From Chrysoperla carnea (Eukaryota > Arthropoda > Insecta > Neuroptera > Chrysopidae): a stretch of DNA of 64,000 nt. The notes under the pieces were generated by a model. It was not told the origin of the DNA and did no database searches. It saw only the letters and a program-made list of their open reading frames with translations. Each line of letters starts with the position of its first letter. Position 1 is the first letter of the stretch. This document shows, piece by piece, positions 59,446 to 64,000 of the stretch. Location of the stretch: NCBI RefSeq assembly GCF_905475395.1, contig NC_058341.1, positions 59,713,501 to 59,777,500 of the forward strand, given 5' to 3'. A program made the position numbers and the translations under genes.

Positions 59446-59986
59446 TATACATTCATAGCATAGGACTGACGATTTGAGTAAAATTGAAGAATACATCTAC
59501 TTAATGCTAAATATAGCTATAATCAATTTTTGCTTATCGAAAAGGACTTAAAAACTACTTGCAATTATTAAATGTTAACCTAATAAATAATATTTTTATA
59601 ACATTACTTAGCTAGAGCCTGACGCAATGACTGGAAAAACATGTGCATACAGTATACTCGCTCCGTAAACAATGTGAAACAAAATTAAGAAATTTAGAAA
59701 TAATTATGGAGTGTTAGAAGTAATGTTCTCTCAGTATTTTGATCACGTGATCAAATTAATCAGTGTCTGTTTTATAATAATTTTTTTCGCTGAACAGAGA
59801 ACTTTTAAAAATACCGGAGGTGACAATATACTGGACTGCGTTCCGTATTAAACAGTAATCACTACATCTGGCTATAAAGAAACGGTTGCGCACTGTACAA
59901 AATTGACGATATACCTTGGCCACAGCTTAGTCGCAATGTATATCGGAACATATCCGAATAGTCGCATCAATGAACGTTTTAGTCGG
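59446..59986. other. Intergenic, no gene seen
   Basis: No supported gene or repeat. The 69-codon frame at 59903-60112 runs into family G. Confidence 0.45.
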
Positions 59987-61036
59987 GAGTCCTCAATGAC
60001 AGTTCCGATTTTGATGATTTTTTTTTTCAAACTGATTCTTTTTGTATATCATTTTAAATCAGAAACATTTCAGATGGGGGAAATAATCTGGAGGGGGAAT
60101 AGGCAATGTTGAGACTGATATATTCGAGAAGAAGAAGACATAAGAAAGAATTATTCGAAATTCATTTCCTAAAAGGGTGAAACAGGTAATGAAAGTTTGT
60201 ATGAAAATATATATAAACCAAAACAAAAATATGAAAATATTTTTGAGTTCACTACTTAACCGATTTTAAAAGTTCTTTCACCTATAGAATGCTACATTAT
60301 CAGCAAATAAAATGAGCTGTATTTTATTTTCAAAAAAATTAAGTCGCCCCGATCCAAAAGTAAAAATCTATTAAATATTGAAACCGACATTTTTGAGTTC
60401 ACTACGTAACCGATTTTAAAAATTCGTTCATCTATAAAATGCTACATTATCAGCAAGTGACATGGTTGTATTTTCTTTTGAAAATTATTAGGAATTTGCA
60501 CAAAAGTTGCTATCCATTAAATAGTGAACAAAAGGGAAGTTAAGAGAATTTATGGCTATAACGTGGAAAACTGCTAGTTATTTATATTGTTTAAACAATA
60601 TTTGAGCAACTTATATAAAAAATTCATTCTTGCGTGACAATAAAAATTTTTTTTAACTGTTGGTGCAGAATCCTAATTCCTCTTTTTGAAAATAAAATTC
60701 AACCCATATTAATTGGTGATAATGTAGCATTCTATAGGTGAAAGAACTTTTAAAATCGGTAAAGTAGTAAACTCAAAAATGACGGTTTATTATATTTTCA
60801 TGCAAATTTTCATCCCATATTTCACCGTTTTAGGGAATAAATTTCGAAAAATCCTTTCTTATGTGGCACCTGCAGTATAAAATCAATATCTTCTCGAAAT
60901 TTCAGACTTACATCATTGGCGATTCAGGCTGGGTGCGATATATCAGTCGCGACATTGCCTATTCCCCCTCCAGATTATTTCCTCCATCTTAAATGTTGGA
61001 CTCCCTAAGAATGGCTATTTTATGTATTCCTTTATC
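59987..61036. repeat. Family G foldback element, full palindrome
   Basis: Two arms of roughly 500 bp meet at 'attgtttaaacaat' (centre near 60592). The left arm reads outward to 'gagtcctcaatgac'. The right arm ends '...ggctattttatgtattcctt'. The left arm carries two units of about 140 bp (60245-60365 and 60386-60510) built on 'accgattttaaaa.ttc.ttc' and 'tgctacattatcagcaa'. The right arm retains one such unit clearly. The single-arm relative is at 42576-43245. No coding sequence is seen. Confidence 0.88.
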
Positions 61037-61643
61037 CGACTAGAAGTTTAATAATAATAATTATTCTTATTATTATCCGAAGTTCTATATATTGACATGT
61101 CGTATACAATTTGTGTTTTCTAATATCAAGAAACACAAAAACCACCCCGGAAAGCGCATTAAACCGAAAAAAAAATTAATATGACCTTTCTTTCTAGGGA
61201 TATTCTATAAATACTCCAATCGCTGGCAATGAATTCTGTAACCATGAATGAGTTGACAATAGATTTAGATCATTTTTGATAGTTTTCCTTTATCACTTGT
61301 TCTTTTGGTTGGTACTGTTTAGAATTAACAACAAAAAAATCGTTTTATAACTTTTGGTGGACAGAATCTTGAAAATTGTTCTATTTAAGAAAAAAAATTT
61401 GGGAACTTAATTTAACTAACAGAGATGACATGTAAGAGTTCTTAGGTCAATTGGATGTAAGGTCATCATTCCCCAAAGGAGAGATAGTGGAAAACTAATC
61501 GGACAAACAAGTTTTAAACTATCAAAAATCGTTATACTAAGGAAATAAGGTTATAAAAAAGAAATAATCTAAATCTCTTATCAATCGCTTCAAGACCACA
61601 GAATCCTTGCTAGTGACTGGAATCACATAAAAAAGCACACAAA
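61037..61643. other. Intergenic, no gene seen
   Basis: AT-rich with an AAT microsatellite at about 61051-61075. No coding frame is supported. Confidence 0.5.
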
Positions 61644-61895
61644 CTAATCCAAATTATTAGTTACCAATTCGCGATTTTTTTTCTTCAAAAGTAGTAATTT
61701 TTCTTCATAAACTTCTTTTAATATATTCTGTTGCATTATTAAATTGGAATTTTCTTTATGAATGTTTGCTATTATTGCTTTATGCTTAGGAAAACTGTTT
61801 GACATTTCTATATTTTGTTTTTCAATTCGTTCAATTTCATTTTGTATATTTTTAATGACTAGAAAAATTAGTATATAAGGAGGTTTCGAACTCAT
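61644..61895 (-). CDS. Possible small coiled-coil protein (83 aa)
   Basis: A minus-strand frame starting MSSKPPYILIFLVIKNIQNE and continuing as a charged helix with heptad-like spacing of I/L/M residues and many E/K/N/Q. It ends VTNNLD plus stop. The body (residues 15-80) reads like a genuine coiled coil. The N-terminal PPYILIFLV may hide an intron, because 'ttttctag' precedes the helix and could be an acceptor. If so, the gene extends into the repeat-rich sequence at higher coordinates. I do not recognise the family. Confidence 0.4.
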   Translation of the reverse strand: MSSKPPYILIFLVIKNIQNEIERIEKQNIEMSNSFPKHKAIIANIHKENSNLIMQQNILKEVYEEKLLLLKKKNRELVTNNLD

Positions 61896-62011
61896 TTACA
61901 AACAATTTGTTGATATTACCTGTTACACATTCGTTTGTACAGTTTGTACACATATTTGTTTCGTATTGTTTTTATAACCTAAATTGACCTAAATTAACAC
62001 TTACTTCTAGT

Positions 62012-62470
62012 ACCATGGAGGTTAGAGAGAAGGATAACGATCGCTACGCGCTAAAGCATGGAGGTTATAAAGAAGGAGAATGATCGCTACGCGCATTAGC
62101 GTCCGTGAAAATTTGTAGAATTTATAGTTCATTTTTCAGCCACCAGCCGTGCTGTCGTCGGTAAGTAGTATCTGCGAAGTTAACTGTTTATGAGTACAAG
62201 TAGATGAAGTTATTACCATTCAAATTTATAAAGTAGTATAGATAAATTTATAAAGTAGAATTTATAATTTATAATTTATTCATCAGTAAATAATAATAAT
62301 AATTAATAATAATTTCATTATTTGCTTTTCTTTTATTTTAATTGATATTATATACACGTATATTAAACGTTGATAGATCATTTGAAATTAGCGCACAACA
62401 TTTTGCCCATATTTTGGGGACAATATTTGCTATAGCGATCGTTCTCCTTCTTTATAACCTCCATTCTATG
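62012..62470. mobile_element. MITE with long inverted ends, one end duplicated
   Basis: The left terminus 'atggaggttataaagaagga' plus 'gaatgatcgct' (62057-62090) is the inverted counterpart of the right terminus at 62428-62466 ('agcgatcgttctccttcttt' plus 'ataacctccat'). A second, slightly different left terminus (62014-62050) precedes it as a tandem copy of about 45 bp. The roughly 340-bp interior is AT-rich and non-coding. Confidence 0.75.
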
Positions 62471-62555
62471 TATAATATTCTATGGTTTTATGTAAAGCAT
62501 TTTGTGATTTTGTGATATGAAAATTTGACATTCAATGTATATTTTTTGATAAATG

Positions 62556-62792
62556 TAGAGTCCGTACAAAACAAAGTGGCACCGAGCAAGAAAGAGTGTA
62601 TGATGTATATGTATCTCAATGTAAAAAAAAAATGCTCTTTTTAAAACATTCTAAGTGTTACTATTATAACATAACATATGATGAGTACGCTTAGAATGTT
62701 TTAACTATGGCACTTTTTTTGACAGTGAGTGTATGTTCACTCGTATCTACACTCTCTCTTGTTCAGTGCCACTTTGTTTTGTACGAACTCTA
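62556..62792. mobile_element. Outer mariner-type MITE
   Basis: The inverted ends of 45 bp, 62556-62600 ('tagagtccgtacaaaacaaa' ...) and 62748-62792 ('... ttgttttgtacgaactcta'), pair with few mismatches and start and end with TA. The space between is filled by a second MITE (62612-62733), so the original interior was very short or has been replaced. Confidence 0.85.
62612..62733. mobile_element. mariner-type MITE, copy 3 (nested)
   Basis: It is the inverted counterpart of the elements at 28856 and 29309. It keeps the 'cttagaatgttttaa' arm and the 'tactattataacataacata' centre. It lies inside the outer MITE, so it inserted later. Confidence 0.9.
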
Positions 62793-63096
62793 CCTAACCT
62801 TAGATGTTAGTGCAACTCTTATACTGTACGGAAATTAGGTGATGCTCAGTCTATGTACTTAATGGTCTAAGAATATTTCCGATGTCAAGAACTCCCTCTT
62901 CAATACATATTACATTATTTGTAAATATCATACGTCAAAACCATATGTAAATTAAATGATTAAATAATTTTTTTTTTTTATAAAATACATAATGAAAGAT
63001 AATAACAGAAATGATAAATATTTTTTTAAAGTATAATTAATCGATGAAGTTAATTTAATAATTTTTAATTCAAGTCAATTAATATATTATTTGAAA
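62793..63096. other. Upstream region of the 63097 gene
   Basis: AT-rich with no recognised core promoter element. It probably includes the 5' UTR of the next gene. Confidence 0.4.
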
Positions 63097-64000
63097 ATGG
63101 AATGCTATTGTGATATACATTTACAAAATGATGATGAATATTTATTGGATGATAAGAATACTCAACCATTATTACAGAATTTCGAAATAAATGTTGATAA
63201 ACAATGTTCGATATGTAAATATCGTTTACCATCTGAAACAATTCATACAAAACCGAATGGTCCGAAAATATGGTCAAATGAAAATGGCTTCACAAATCAT
63301 ACAGAAATTAATACAATTATACCAAAATATACAACAAATCATAGACCATTTACACCAAATTCATCACGAGATAGTGGTGATTCCACGTTTTTACTAAATG
63401 TATGTATTTAATTTTTAAATAATATAATGATATATTCTTTATAGAAAGAATTCTTAGGGTCCATAAAAGATAAGAGACCCTAAACTATCAACTAATAGCG
63501 CACATAAAATTGTAAACTGTTTGCATTTAATATTATATTATTTTTATTTTGAAAGATTACTTTCAGTTACTTCGCTGGGCCACTTCATTTTTAAGTACAA
63601 AGATTGTGTTAATCTTCATTTCATTTGAAGTCATTATCTCCTTATTGTTCACAATTTCGTTGGTTTTAATTTTTTGGTGTGGAGCCCTAAATTTTTTGAA
63701 AACAGCCCATGGTACTCGCTTATAATGCGTGAAATAATTTTTAAAATCGGTTAAGTAATTTTTCAGTTGATTTGTTATTGTACAGATAAACTTTCATCCT
63801 CTTTTTCTCATCACCTTTAGAGTTAAAAATTTATTATGTACTTGATGAAAATTTGGCGCACAAGTAACGCGAATATTGACTATTTTAAAGTATGTTAATA
63901 TGATTTTTTTTAGGAAATAGATATTTCATCTCCGGACGATTACAAAGAGTATCATTGTCATCATACACCTAAAGAAAGATCACAAAAATGGGTGTTCAGG
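63097..64000 (+). CDS. Unidentified gene, 5' part, cut by window end
   Basis: Exon 1 is 63097-63399 (ATG GAA TGC..., 101 codons), ending at AAT|gtatgt. Exon 2 starts at 63914 after 'ttttttttag' and stays open to the window end. Both junctions are phase 0. The visible protein has MECYCDIHL at the N-terminus, a C-x2-C pair (CSICKYRLPSE), a polar, disordered middle with SSRDSGDSTF, and a second exon reading EIDISSPDDYKEYHCHHTP. The Cys and His residues might bind metal, but no family is recognisable. The intron is 514 nt. The start is the first ATG after an in-frame stop (63034), with no good acceptor between. Confidence 0.62.

Noticed and set aside
1-64000. CRISPR array, viral insert, bacterial-type operon or rRNA genes
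   Set aside because: No regular spacer-repeat pattern, no viral hallmark protein, no operon-like gene packing and no rRNA core motif was seen.

Overview
The window looks like nuclear DNA of an insect. It is strongly AT-rich, genes are few, and introns are GT-AG. There is an intron-containing eukaryotic tRNA-Ile(UAU) and a membrane-anchored insect-type UDP-glycosyltransferase. Non-LTR, mariner, pogo-like and Helitron-like elements are abundant. I cannot name the order or species from sequence alone.

Only four loci are supportable as genes. (1) A tRNA-Ile(UAU) with a 19-nt intron lies at 3654-3746. (2) A three-exon UDP-glycosyltransferase (523 aa, signal peptide to C-terminal anchor) lies at 34885-37661 and appears intact. 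(3) A two-exon gene at 46393-48787 has a 20-nt first coding exon and a 961-nt second one. It encodes a 326-aa protein with a basic NLS-like cluster and a SUMO-interaction-like motif, and I do not recognise its family. (4) The 5' part of a gene of unknown function (63097 to the window end) has two visible coding exons. Two short minus-strand ORFs (61644-61895, coiled-coil-like; 54442-54597) are weaker candidates. These genes show no sign of working together.

Most of the rest is interspersed repeat. Region by region: 1-11 kb holds copies of repeat families C, D, A and E around the tRNA. 12-16 kb holds a mariner transposase remnant, a tandem duplication and a foldback element. 18-25 kb holds family A, a pogo-like MITE, Helitron-like elements, a hAT-like remnant and one copy of family F. 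27-30 kb holds a Helitron fragment, two mariner-type MITEs and the inverted partner of family F. 30.7-31.4 kb holds a decayed tandem repeat. 33.2-38.6 kb holds the UGT gene, with foldback elements just upstream, inside intron 2 and just downstream. 39.7-40.65 kb holds a 5'-truncated LINE with a 12-bp target-site duplication. 41-45.3 kb holds families A and G and a large repeat (family B) with a tRNA-like sequence. 46.4-48.8 kb is gene 3, whose intron is mostly a foldback. 49.3-52.7 kb holds a Helitron split by a family A insertion, the second family B copy split by a mariner fragment, and a LINE RNase H fragment. 53-63 kb holds more family A, Helitron, foldback and nested MITE copies.

The clearest signal is transposon archaeology: nested insertions that can be ordered in time, paired repeats that reveal each other's insertions, and many long hairpins, several placed beside or inside genes. 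I found no CRISPR array, virus or clearly new multi-gene system.
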